Shown here: positions 1 through 11,500 of the stretch, piece after piece
Numbering within the stretch: position 1 is the first letter of the stretch
How the letters are laid out: each line of letters begins with the position of its first letter
NCBI GenBank assembly: GCA_900073065.1
Contig: FJOG01000003.1
Location: 460,369-524,368 of the forward strand
Reading direction: 5' to 3'
Length of the DNA: 64,000 bases
Source of the DNA: Phialocephala subalpina
Taxonomy: Eukaryota > Ascomycota > Leotiomycetes > Helotiales > Mollisiaceae
Program-made: the position numbers and the translations under genes
The notes under the pieces: model-generated
Seen by the model: the letters and a program-made list of their open reading frames with translations, nothing else
What the model was told of the DNA's origin: nothing
Database searches by the model: none

Positions 1-114
1 CTCGTGCGCGACGGCCTCGTCGATGGTCAGCTCGGCACTGTTAATTTTCCTCGTCGTGCTGTTACCAAGGTTCGCATGAGCACTCGACGCGTCCAAAGAT
101 GTTGAGGCTTCCAT
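1..114 (-). CDS. N-terminal fragment of an unidentified protein (cut by window edge)
   Basis: Reading leftward from an ATG at 112-114, the frame is open for all 38 codons to the window edge. The peptide begins MEASTSLDASSAHANLG and is polar and Ser/Ala-rich, followed by ELTIDEAVAHE. Such a start would suit an N-terminal cytoplasmic tail, for example of an SV2-like MFS transporter, but that is a guess and nothing here identifies the family. The divergent F-box gene lies about 400 bp away on the same strand. A chance ORF cannot be excluded at this length. Confidence 0.4.
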   Translation of the reverse strand, partial: MEASTSLDASSAHANLGNSTTRKINSAELTIDEAVAHE

Positions 115-512
115 GGTGATGGATGTTAATAGAGTTGTATAAGGAGGAATGATTGTTTGCTTCAAGTTTCGAAGTGGTGAAATTGTTTCGGCTTCAAGAC
201 GGCCCGGGCGACAAGGGGCTTGCTCTTGCTTTCTATGAAGCCTCTCACAATAATTAGCACCCTCGTGAAGAAGCTTGATATACTGAAGGTATAATGAGTT
301 GGATAGCAGTCGCTCAGACTACACATTCAACTTAGACTGCAAAGTAGCAGGAGCGAAAGCTGAAGACCGTCACGTGAAGCTTGACTTTCCATGTAGGTAT
401 TCCAAAGTTCTTGATGATCCTGCCAATGCCATTGTTTGGCAGATCAAAAAGAATCGCAGTATGGAAGCATCAAAATATCCCCAAAGTGCCTCAACACCTC
501 GCTCCTTCCTAA

Positions 513-2387
513 CTACTCTGGCCTCGTGTACCCACGTAGGACGCTGTCAGCAAAGATACCTTGCTTCACAAATTCTCGTTGCCATTCGTCAAACTTCGTT
601 CCATCTCTTGTCACCTCTTTTCCGATTGCGATCTCTCCCACTAGGCCTCCCAAATCAACATCTGCAAAGTAGCGAGATATCCGCAACTTGTGGTATCGCC
701 TAGACATGCGCTTCGAAATCCCTTCCATCCATCTACCGAGCTGCATAGAGACGTAATCCTTTGTCACGCTTTCTACATGTTTCTTGCTCCCGCGCAAGTA
801 AAGCTCGTCAAGGCGTTTAAAGGAACCATATGACTCGAAGAACTCGAACTCGTCACCCTTGAAAGGTTAGTTATAGAGATGTTGCTATGCAGGAAGAAGA
901 GGAAACAACCTCGTTGGGAAAATCGACTTTAAAAAGTTGTAGATATTTGAGTTTTGGACAGGCATCAGCAACTATGCGGAGATCTGGTGCCAAAAGGTGA
1001 TTCAGTTTCAAATGTCTTATTTTAGGCCCCATTTTAGCAATCTCGAAAGCAAGATCGTTAGATTGATCTCCGATGATGATCTCCATGCTTCGAATCTTGG
1101 TGTCCTTGATGATTGATCTCAGTAATGAAGTATGATCAACAAGTTGTCCTGCTGTTGTTAAGTCCCAATATGAGAGTCTTCCGAGGGTGGTGAAGTGGGT
1201 TTGTTGTAACTTTAGCAGAAGTGCGTCGTCCTTATCAAAATTGTTCATGATTTCAAGCTTCAGCAAACGCAACTGAGACCAATTCCAAAGCTGTAAGCAA
1301 TCAGCGATGGAATAGATGAAATTAACGGAATGGGGCCTTACTCTACCTCCTTTAGGCATTCGGGCCTCAAGACAGTAGCTCGGACTCCATAGCTTCAGGG
1401 TACCAATTCTGGTAAGTGGAAGTTGTGAGATGAACAGGTTACCTCTCGACTTATCGGTGATGTACCCATGAAAATAGGTCAGGTTGGAGGTTGGAAGAAC
1501 GTTAGAGATCCCGATAGAGAAGGAACGGATTGATATATCGATGCTGGGGTGGCCTTTGATAGCTTCGAGAAGTGGGACTGGAAATATCGACTCAGGTGCG
1601 CTGGCCCGGGTGAACATGCTTGGTTGGCCACCAACGCTACCACTGTAACTGCGAAACCTTTACAATCTCTTAATACAAATAGCGGACTACAACCGCGAGA
1701 ACGTACAGTGATTGCCAGAAGTTGTATCTAATCTTTCATCAGTATGCGCCGAGCGGCTAGGATCAAGGAGGGCGCTGGCCTACCTGACTTTTCGAATGTT
1801 TTTGCAACCAGTGATAATCTCGGCCACAAATGTCCAGTCTAACGGGTAAAAGGGATATTTCGTGTATACAACCATGTATAGCTCGTGTGAATGAGTTTGG
1901 ATGAGACGCAGAATAGAGGCACCGATCGATTCTTTACCAATGATGTCAAGAAGAGGCTGGTCAACTTTCATCGAGCGATAGAGTACCGGTGTCACGACTC
2001 GGTTCCATCTTCGGCATATGAAACTTATGCGGCGTAAGTCGGCAGGTACCTTCAATATAATATCCACGAGGAACTGCACAGAGCGTTAGCCAATTGATTA
2101 TTCGACAGCATTGCCCCCACCATTGTCAAATCGCGTACCTGTTCAAAGACTAGTAACAGGACCTCATCTGGCAACCTATCGGTCAGACATGAAAGAGAGT
2201 CCACAAAAATATCGCGTTCCTTCTCCACATTATGAGCGAACCGTTCTGGACTAGACGTTGCCTGCATATCGAGAGTCTCGAGCCTGGTGCAGGTGTCTTT
2301 GAAAGCGTTCGCGTAGTCAGTTCGCTGAGAAGAATAACCCCTCATGGCTGTTACATCGGGTCTGGACGATGAAATGTGCGACTCCAT
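513..2387 (-). CDS. F-box / leucine-rich-repeat-like protein (intact paralogue)
   Basis: Model: complement(513..857, 910..1648, 1784..2073, 2139..2387), 540 aa, all phases consistent. The F-box spans the first intron: LPDEVLLLVFEQ, then FLVDIILKVPADLRRIS and RRWNRVVTPVLYRSM. F-box proteins usually bind Skp1 and recruit targets to an SCF ubiquitin ligase; the target is unknown. The rest is LRR-like (LKLNHLLAPDLRIVADACPKL). A 51-nt GT..AG stretch at 1291-1341 is in frame, but the neighbouring paralogue aligns through it, so I leave it coding. The last intron uses a weak donor (GTTGTT) at the same place as the paralogue's GTTAGT. The C-terminal block RRYHKLRISRYFAD recurs in an orphan exon at 55.2 kb. 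The start is the first ATG of the frame. Confidence 0.8.
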
Positions 2388-2684
2388 TGTTGCAATTGTT
2401 GTGTTGGAGCAACCTTGTTGTGCTGTTGGAAGTTGGGGTCGAGCTCGGCTGTGGCAGGCAACCACAGCAGGGGTAGTACTACTCACGTGACAAGGCACAA
2501 TACTTTCGCCGGCCGTGAGAGGAAGCTTTCCTTGTATGCGAACAAAGTGTGTATTTAAGTAGGTAGGTAAATGCGTCTATATAGGTAAGAAGGAAAGCAA
2601 GAAAGGAAAAATAGATAACTGAAAGTAAAAAATAAAAAAAACAAGTATCACACCAACAGCTAACATCTTCCTACAAACTTCACT

Positions 2685-3345
2685 TCAATCCACCCTCTTC
2701 ACCATTTCCCCTCTCACTTCCTCGACCTCCATTTTCTCCTTCTCAACCCTAATATCCCACCACCCCAATCCCCGCGCAAATACAAAATTCGCAACCCCAA
2801 TCCCAACCCCAAGATACATCACACTATCAACACTCTGACTATATGCCTTCAACACGCCCGAAAGGTCCTTAGCACTCAATCCCAAGTTTCGAATAGACCT
2901 AGCTCCCGCAGCAATGATGAGATCAGTATTCGCACCCACGCCATTCGCTTGGAGCTGTTTGCGGAGAGAACTGCTGAAGATCGTTTGAGCAGCCATGAGG
3001 AAGACGGCACCGCCGAGATGTTGGCAGGTGATCATTATTTCCATGGCAATGGGGATTTGGGGAGCTGGGATGAGGGTTTGGATTGCGATGTAAGACTGTG
3101 GAGACGCTATTGTTAATTGTTGTGCTAGATGCAAGCATGTTCAGGAGGGTTGCGGGGTAAAAAGGAGGAGAGGATTCACTTACACCTGTGGCTGCTGCCC
3201 CGCATCCAATACCAAACAGGATTTGATATCCAATCCATTGATGGACCGAAGTCGAGGGTGTCAATAGTGAAAGCAGGCCATAGCCAATGGTAGAAACAAC
3301 TGTGCCACCCAACACCCAAAGGTAGGTAGAACCCAAGTGTTTGGA
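2685..3345 (-). pseudogene. 3' remnant of an MFS (DHA14-type) transporter
   Basis: Two exons can be read: about 3345-3186 (YLWVLGGTVVSTIGYGLLS, then WIGYQILFGIGCGAAATG) and 3106-2685 (PQIPIAMEIMITCQHLGG, FLMAAQTIF, ending with a membrane helix and a charged tail). The 79-nt intron 3107-3185 restores phase. This matches the last third of drug:H+ antiporter-2/DHA14 transporters, about the last four or five helices of a normal 14. No upstream transporter sequence exists; the sequence changes to a transcription-factor fragment near 3345. It is therefore a truncated, presumably non-functional piece. The remaining frame is open to a stop at 2685. Confidence 0.65.
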
Positions 3346-3955
3346 ATGCGATGGAACCAGTCGAAGCAATACTACGAGGTGGCGGGTGCGAGCACGACGT
3401 GGCCTTGGAATTTGGCGTGTTTTCTGCGAGGTATTCATGTGGGGTACTATCCGAGGAGGACGTCGGCGTCAAGAGCTCTGCAGCCATACCCTGTTGTTGC
3501 GGTTGTCCATGGCCAGCGACGCCCTCCTCGTCGAGTACTTTACTCAAAGCTGCAGATGGATCTGAAGACTTGGCGACAGATTGTAAGAGCGTGGCGAGAC
3601 CATCGAGCTTGCCCTCAAGCTCCGCGATCCTCGGATTCGAGTTCGAAGGCTTTGGGTGTCATATCTTCGGGGTGAGTTTGGTGGACGGCATTACATCTTA
3701 AGGGGATGGCATCTAAGAAGCGATAAGCTCTCTGCCTGGAACTAAGCTGGCGCAGTCAAGGGTTAATTCGAAGACACGGACCTTTCGCAATAAGGTCCGT
3801 CGAGACGGGCGACACACCTGTATTTGAACTTAGTGCAAGGCATACAAGCCTGCCCATACGGTACAGAGTGACGCAGGCTCCTGTCCACATTGAGATTCGT
3901 AGTTGGTCCGTCACAAGTGGTACACTTTGGCTGTGGCAGTGGTTAGCAGGAAAGG
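3346..3955 (-). pseudogene. 5' remnant of a Zn2Cys6 transcription factor
   Basis: Reading leftward from about 3920, the frame encodes PKCTTCDGPTTNLN, then YGQACMPCTKFKYRCVARL and DGPYCERS. This is recognisable as a fungal Zn2Cys6 cluster, but one expected Cys is Tyr (KFKYRC) and another is Ser (CERS), so metal binding should be lost. Stops follow. A later frame has NPRIAELEGKLDGLATLLQ, the usual coiled linker after the cluster, then an open Ser/Pro-rich stretch. The fungal transcription-factor middle domain is absent; the reading runs directly into the MFS fragment on the same strand. Confidence 0.6.
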
Positions 3956-3989
3956 GATTGACAGACTCCGTTGATCGAGAAATCAAGAG

Positions 3990-4462
3990 TGCGATAGAAT
4001 GAATGAGAAGGAGTGGTGCTGTTCTACGGAGAGGAGGGTTATACCAGTCAGTCCGACATGCCCCTGCACGACCGGAATCTGAAATCCGAAACCCGGTCTC
4101 CTGGTTGGGGAGCTCTATAGCACAACGCTTGCAGCGACTTTATTTTACCCCTAGAAAAGAAAGTAATATGTACGTCCTCGCGAAGAGTTCATTGATGCAT
4201 CGAAAACATGGCTGGAAATCGGGGATGAGAATTTCAGATGAAAAGTGCCTTGGGTCTCTGTGTGGTCAATGGCTGGATTTCCACGAGAAGTGGAACTGTG
4301 TAGACCTAAGAATAACATTTTCTCCCTCTATGAAGAAGTGTTTTGAGTTGCCAAGACTGTATCACCATCTCAAATGATTGTAGGCGGTATAGTGGGTTGC
4401 TCGGATTTCAGTCTGGAAGTACAAATTAGATAAAGTGTTCTGCTGTCCTGAGGAAAGGATGA
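3990..4462. other. Intergenic stretch, no supported gene
   Basis: A 124-codon ORF on the + strand here has no recognisable composition or motif and I do not support it. Nothing else is seen. Confidence 0.5.
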
Positions 4463-6100
4463 TTACTCTATGGTTACAATTTCGTGTCGAGGAAGAAAAC
4501 GATGTGGCCGGTATTGCCGTCCTATGACTTTATCGCAATCCTTCAACTTTCCAGAATGCCCAATGACAAGAATATCGTTCAGGCGATTATTCTGTGCGGA
4601 AATTCTTCGTAGCAGGTCAGTGACATGTTGTTTGACTTTATCAAGAGATTTCGCGTCTCCATTCTCGTCTCCCGGGAACAGCGACATCCGCAAGTATTTC
4701 AAATATGGAAAGGAATCGAGAGCTTCGCCGAAAGAATTCTCACTATCCTGAAAATAAAATCAATGAATCAGTCCATAGTATGCAGGATCAATTAGACTAA
4801 CCTCGTTATCATAACATGCGTCACTAATCGTAAAGGTAACCAATTGTGTACAAGAAGGTCCAAGTCGAAGTAAATCCCGGGCGAGGATACGATTCAACCT
4901 GAGATACCGGAGACAGCTTGCTGATTTTGAAATCTCTGGTGTGAGAAGTCCAAGCGGATACTGCAGGTTGAGGGACAAGCTTTCGATTTTGGTGTTCATG
5001 AACATTGGCTGTAGTCTTTTGAGATCCTGCTCTATATTTCCCTCTCGTTTTTCAAGCCTTAGGTACGTCAATGTCCTCAGGCTAGTGAACCGAGCTGTCT
5101 TCAAATTCATGATAAGATCGTCCTTACTAGAGAGATCGTACGGACATAAGCTCAATGTCTCTACTTCAGACCAATCCCAGGACTTCTGTGCCTCATTAGT
5201 CATCGCATCGATTAAAGGTGCCAACATCGCCCTTACCGCCGTCGGTCTGTCTCTTTTGAGCCGTGCTTCGAGACTGCAAGTAGGAATCAGGACCTTCATT
5301 CTCTCAAGTTGAGAAGACGCCAACAAGGAGGTCAACGAGCGTCCGGGTAATCTGTTCAAGGCATCCCCTTCGAAGCTGGCCAAGTTCGCTCTCGGAAACT
5401 CAAAGCCTTTTTGACTTCGGGTTCGATAATTCGCCATGTGCAGACGAACATGAGGCAAGCTTTGAATAGCATTGTGGAGGAGACTGGGAAACACTGAGCC
5501 TTTCAAGGGGTTCGAGCTTTCTCTGTGAGATTTCATAAGCGATGGTCATTCGATACGGGTTGTTGTGGGTTGGTAACCTACGCCTTCGATCCAAATATGC
5601 ACCTAGCTCGAGTCAGAGTCGTCCGTTTCAGGGAACAGGATTAGCACCTACTTTATATCTTCCACGCGTGAACATGACGAAAGCAGTTAGGTAACCTTTG
5701 TCCAATTCAAGGGCTCTTTCTCGCTGATCGTGATGATGAAGCATCGGGAATGAGCTCGGACATATTGCAAGATTGTAGTCCCGATAACGGACTTTGAAGT
5801 ACTTCTGCCGACTGCTTCGAGCAAGTGCCCTGAGATTTTGATGGAGCGATAAAGGAGGGGTGTGGCGACGCTGTTCGATCGCTGAGATACTGATCGCAAG
5901 CTGCACAAACTTTCGAGCCATTGATGAGCTAGGAGCCGATGTTGCCGTCAGCGAAGACCAGAAGCTCGTTGCGCAGGGACGCATGGCCCACAGGTCGGGC
6001 ATACCAAATCGAAGATCATGAACAAGATCTCGTTAGACAAGAGGTCGAACATATTGCTCAAGTGATCAACTCCGCCAGCACGAGCCTGATCGAGAGACAT
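4463..6100 (-). pseudogene. F-box / LRR-like paralogue, probably disrupted
   Basis: The gene is collinear with the F-box gene at 0.5-2.4 kb. Exon 1 (6005-6100) encodes FDLLSNEILFMIFDL, with donor GTATGC at the expected place. A second block has LRSVSQRSNSVATPLLYRSI. The LRR region runs 5536-4802 (LRYLRLNRILARDLLRLGPS), and the last exon 4463-4747 joins by a 54-nt intron with matching phase. Problems: after the F-box intron the conserved block is out of phase with exon 1; the NWT region needs a frame change near 5700; and a TGA lies in the frame homologous to QPSMFTRAS near 5548. Unusual introns could rescue some of this, so decay is likely but not certain. Confidence 0.6.
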
Positions 6101-6334
6101 GTTCGCTGTTTCCGTTGATGATGGTCGAAATGCAGTTGAGGCTGGAGATGTGAGAAAGGCCGAGGTCGTGGTCGCAAGACGTGAGCGCGGGCCGCAAGAC
6201 ACACGTGACCACAAGAAGTCCATGAAAAAGAGCGTCGTACAATTCTGGACCCAATCAGGGATACAACAGAGGATTACAATTGATATCGCTGGGCATTTGT
6301 TAAGGCAACTTTCTCTTGCTGTCTTGTACAGCAT

Positions 6335-6719
6335 CTAAGTAAGAATGACAGGTCACGTGACAATAAGGGGAGACTTCATCCATGAACCGCCAAGATGGCG
6401 ATGACGGATCGCCTCATCTTTGCAAGTCATCGGAGATGATGAATTAAGCTTTGGGGGAACAGGGATTTCTTCATTGAGAAAACGCCCTGCTGATAATCTG
6501 GACGCGTTCCAAGACGCCGCCACGACTTGGCAAGACAATCTGATAATGAATCGAGCAATGTCTCAAAATCCACCTTCCAGCTTTAAGCTTAAATTGCCTC
6601 GCAAAAGCCATTTGTGAGTGCTGTGAGTTCTTGATTGATCCTCCTGCCACCTCTTCTCCAAAACTTTCGCAACATGAGGTGTCTCCGGATATTCATGAAT
6701 GCCTTTGCTTATGTCGGAA
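6335..6719. other. Intergenic stretch
   Basis: No coding sequence is supported. The stretch contains the promoter side of the F-box paralogue. Confidence 0.4.
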
Positions 6720-7748
6720 TCTCGAGTGCGTCTGCAAATTCCAGAAATGACATGACTTTTGGTCGGCGAAGCAATGACTGCGACGTTCGTCATCAACTTC
6801 AGAGCTTGTCGAATACTGGAATCTCGTTCTGTACATCCTTGCTTCACAAAAGCCAGGGCCCAACAGCCGTTTTGTCTAGCGTTGTGACGGTAACAGAGAC
6901 GTGCTCTGCAAGAACTGTGACGACGATTGAACATGGAACGTCGACAACCTAGTATATTGAAACTCGGACGTGCTTGCGCATTGCGAGCGAGAACTGAATC
7001 TAGATTAGCACTTACTTTACCACCGCAACGTTACCGCAGCTTACAGAACTGAATACTCATTTTCCGCTCTGACACCAAGGTCGGTATCTCACCTCCATCC
7101 GAAACAATCACTTGGCTTAATCCCACAGCGGCGCTCCACGTCCCATAAACAAACGAGCTGCTGTAGTCGCCGCTCTCTCAATTCCATCACCCCTATCAAC
7201 TGCCTACCAGCAAGTCTCACAACTGCGTGCTCTTCCGTCCTCGCACTAACAACAACCACCGCCCTCTCAACGACTACACGCTCAAAGCACAGCCGCTTGT
7301 CAACCACAACAGTGACGTTCACCACCACCCGTCACACAATAACTCTCAGCTTCTTGTTCATCGTCACACCACCACCAGACATTATCGCCGCTCCATCCAC
7401 AGCCATCCTCACTACCACGGTCCCGTTCAAAACCGCCCTCACCCCTTATTACCCACCAGGTGGCGTGCCGGACGGGGATCTCATCACTTTCGGAGAGTAT
7501 CCGTACCAACCTCAGACGATGGTAAAATGCTGTGTTGCGTGCCATCATACCAGAATTGTATCGCTGCTGCTTTTGATGCCGATTATTACGAATGCCAACT
7601 GTTGGTGAGGACAGGGAGTAGTTCCGGAGTTGGGATTAGTGATATTTGTCCGCTGGGGATTCAGGACTTTCCGTTCGTTAACCCTGGTGATGGTCCAGGG
7701 GATGTCCTGCCAGGACCGTGTGTGGGATGTGAGATTGGTTTGAACTAA
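6720..7748 (+). pseudogene. Relic of a Thr-rich, Cys-containing secreted protein
   Basis: 6635-6952 ends with SFCTSLLHKSQG, then a Thr/Val run (VVTVTETCSARTVTTI). After a gap, a Thr-rich frame passes TTTVTFTTTR and reaches FGEYPYQPQTMVKCCVAC near 7540. The natural continuation, NCIAAAFDADYYECQLLV with CPLGIQDFPF and GPGDVLPGPC, lies in the next frame and ends at 7748. No GT..AG pair fits at the switch, so a single-base frameshift is the simplest reading. The layout (short Cys segment, Thr-rich stalk, PAN/apple-like Cys module) is common among fungal wall or secreted proteins. I find no ATG plus signal peptide. A sequencing error at the switch is possible. Confidence 0.45.
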
Positions 7749-8558
7749 TTATTCGAGATAGCAGCAAATAGATACATAGGAACAAGCTTCAAGTCCACGA
7801 GTGAAATGAATGAAAAAGATTGCTGCTGCAAAACAGGCTCGGTAGAAGACATCTCCTCGAAGTCAACATCACATGATACTCAATTCACGAGAAATGTTTT
7901 TGTGAAACCAGAGAACCAGAAAGGATATTTGCAAAGAGGTGAATTTGTAGATGAGCAACAAAACTTTGCGAAAGTAGTGGAAAAGGAAGGGTTCCCGCCA
8001 TTAAATGGTATAGTTGGGTCGTTTCTTGGGACCGAGTGAAGTTTTGGCTTGGATTCCTTAGCTAGAAGGCCTGTAATACCTCCAATTCAGGTACAAGGAA
8101 ATTATCAGAAGGAAGAGCAGGATATTGAATTGCGCTTCAGAGGAAAGGTCAAACCAGAACGAGACAGAAGGGCTCATAGGTAGTGATTGCCTTCGGAGCA
8201 ACAGGAAATCGCTAAGTATGACGGAGTTAGCTCAGGCTGAAAGATACATGAGAGCATTTGAAAGCATGATGGAAAGACTGAATCTACGAGTATTTCTGTG
8301 GAACTCCTGTTGAGGCAATGGAAATGGATTGATTCTTATAAGTGAAAAGTTGAATACCGTAATTGAAAAAGATGTGAGATGATGTCCGTTGGGACATGAG
8401 TTTCCACTAAAGCTAATTTGGCCTAGTGCCAAAGCGCGTCCCCTTTCAATCCATCGCGACAACACCGACATTGAAGCAGCCGAATCAACAGAACGTCCGA
8501 ACTATCTCCAAGACAATTACCGACTCCCATGGAATCTCCTCATCGATGATCGCGCACC
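7749..8558. other. Intergenic stretch upstream of dynactin gene
   Basis: Two short + strand ORFs (7806-8039, 8125-8313) are highly charged and featureless, and I do not support them. The last few hundred bases presumably hold the dynactin promoter and 5' leader. Confidence 0.4.
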
Positions 8559-11500
8559 ATGTCTGAGCTCGCACCCGGGCAGACAGTCAAGCTCAGCGAT
8601 GGCCGAGTCGCAGTTGTTCGATATGTAGGAGCAACATCCTTTGCAGCCGGCGAATGGGTTGGAGTCGAGCTCGAGGATTACAGTGGCAAAAACGATGGCA
8701 GTGTCAAAGGGGAGAGTTATTTCGAATGCGAGATGGACAAGGGGATGTTTCTGCGTCCAAATGCTGTTTCGATCGTCGAGCAGCCTCCACCGGCACCGAA
8801 ACCTGCAAATGGGGCTGCGAAGAAGCCAGCAAGGCCGAGCAGCGTAGGGGGTGCTGGCCTTGGAAGGCGGATGAGCACTGTGCCAGATACTGGGGCAGGA
8901 AAAAGGATGAGCATGAATGCTGCAAGCCCGAGTCCTGCCACCCGTCGCCCCTCTAGCATGTTACGAGTGAGTATTGTTAGTCATTGTTCTGTATCCGCTC
9001 TAACTCACATCTCAGTCCCCGACGAAATCTCCCACAAAACAATTGTCTGCAGCAACATCTGGTGCCTCAACTCCAAGAACGACTACTCCCTCCAATGCCA
9101 GAAATCCTTCCATTACAATGTCGAAACCGCGGCCGAGTGTTGGTGGAATTCGAACATCGATGGGGCCTCCTGCGAAACCAGTATCAGTTACAGGAAGGCC
9201 TTCGTTGGCAGGCGGAGCAAATGCTGCAAACAGGACATCTGTGCCTCCAAGCAGAACTACAAGCAGCGGGAGGATGTCTCTGGCACCAAGGCCTAAACTG
9301 ACAACAGGAGGGAGAGTTGGGTCGATTGGAAGTCAGTTGAGCAGCGGCCAGGCAAGTGAAGGCGAAGGACAGGACGTAGGAAGCGAATCTAGAGGTGCCT
9401 CGCCCGTCAAGAGTGATGATGCACTGTCACCAAAACCCATGAGTCCTGTTCTATCACGAACTTCGGCCGCAGACCGAGCAAATGCATCACCATCTTCAAG
9501 TCGTAGCCACGGATCACCTTCGGCACAAAGAGGAGCAGCTAGCACAGCAGCCAGCCGGGAGATTGAAGACCTCAAGACTAAGCTTCGATTGATGGATAAG
9601 AAGCGAATGGAAGACCGTGATAAGTTGAAAGCTCTGGACAAAGTACAAACTGAAAGGGACAAATTTGAGGGCATCATTCAGAAGCTTCAGACTAAATACC
9701 AGCCACAGCAACAGGAAATCACAGACCTTCGAAAACAACTTAAAGAGGTTCAAACTAGATTTGAATCGGTTGAGAATATGCAAGCGGAACACGATATTGT
9801 GGTCGAGATGGCCACCCTCGATCGAGAGATGGCTGAGGAAACAGCCGAAGTTCTGAAGACAGAGTTGGAAGCTCTGAAGCAGAAAGTTGAGGAGATGGAG
9901 CTCGAGGTGGAGGTCCTACGCGAGGAGAACGCGGAGCTTAGTACCGAGATGAGCCCCGAGGAGAAGACTAGTCAAGGCTGGCTTCAGATGGAACGGAACA
10001 ATGACAGACTACGAGAAGCCCTGATCCGATTACGAGACATGTCACAGCAGACCGAATCCGAGCTCCGCGATGAGATCAAGAGCCTTGAGGAAGACGTACG
10101 AGACTTTGGATCTGTAAAGGAGCATTACGAGACTGTCAAGGAGAAACTTGCCACGTCGGAAGCAGCGATTGAGGATCTTCGGCAACAACTTGACAATGCT
10201 CTTGGTGCGGAGGACATGATTGAGGAACTCACAGAACGAAACATGAGCATGAACGAGCAAATCGAGGAGTTGAAGGCTACGATTGAAGATCTAGAAGCCC
10301 TCAAGGAACTCAATGACGAGCTTGAAATCAATCATGTCGAGACGGAGAAGGACATGCAAGAGGATATCGACTTCAAGGATAGCATTATTGCTGAGCAAGC
10401 CCGTCGAGCAGCGCAGCAGGAAGAGGTGATGGAAGATATGGAGTACACCCTTTCTCGTTTCAGAGAACTTGTCACCAACTTGCAGACGGACCTGGAGGAT
10501 ATCCGGGCATCACATGCCGTCACTGAAACTGAGTCAGAGCAGCTGAACAGTCGCTCTCGTGCTATGATGGATCTGAACATGAAGTTGCAGGTATCTGCGG
10601 CTAAGACTCAAGTCAAGACCATCGACCTAGAGTTACGTCGACTTGACGCTCAAGAAGCTTCGGAGCATCTTGCTATTGTCCAGTTATTCTTACCAGAGGC
10701 CTTCCACGCCGACAGAGACTCGGTTCTGGCATTGCTGCGTTTCAAGCGTGTTGGTTTCAAGGCCAATCTCATACATGGTTTTGTCAAGGAGCGCGTCAAT
10801 GGCGCACCTCCTGTTGGGCATGAGGATGATCTATTCGCTGGTTGCGATGTCCTCGACAAGCTATCATGGGTATCTGCTATGTGTGACAGGTTTGTCAACG
10901 GCATTAGTCATTGCTCGACAGAAGCATTCGCAAAATACGAGGGTGCTTTGTACGAGCTCGAACCTGTCGAGAGAGCACTCAATGGCTGGATTGATGGTTT
11001 GCGACGAGATGAACTCAAGGAGAAGCAATGTGCTAGTGAGTTGCAACGCACAATTGCGCTCATGTCACATCTCGCTGAGGTTCACATCCCACCTGGACTT
11101 GCAAGTTACGCCGATGAAGTACACATGCGGACACTCGTTATGCAGAGCCATCTTGAGAATGCTGCAGCTGCAATTGCGGCCACCAAGACGATGGTCCAGA
11201 GCATTGTCCCAAGCCAAGGGGATGATGACGAACTTACACAGCACTTCGCCAGAAAGACAGAGGCGGTCATCACAAATACGAGAAGCGCCAAGGTTATCAT
11301 CGGGAAAGCAGTCAGAGCTTTGGAAGACCTTAAGACAAGATCATTGTCCCTCACACCCGATACTATCCAGACCTTCGATCAGTGTGAGACAGCCACAGAG
11401 GAATTAGCCAAATTTGCTCGTCACATTGGAGACGATCTCTACGTCTTGCTTCACGAGGAAGGTAGAGCCGAGCCGTTCACTTACCTTGAGGTGCAGAGCA

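Noticed and set aside
299..703. 134-codon + ORF overlapping the F-box gene end
   Set aside because: Antisense shadow of the conserved last exon; no features of its own.
4003..4377. 124-codon + ORF
   Set aside because: No motif, low-complexity-free but unconvincing composition, no homologue recognised.
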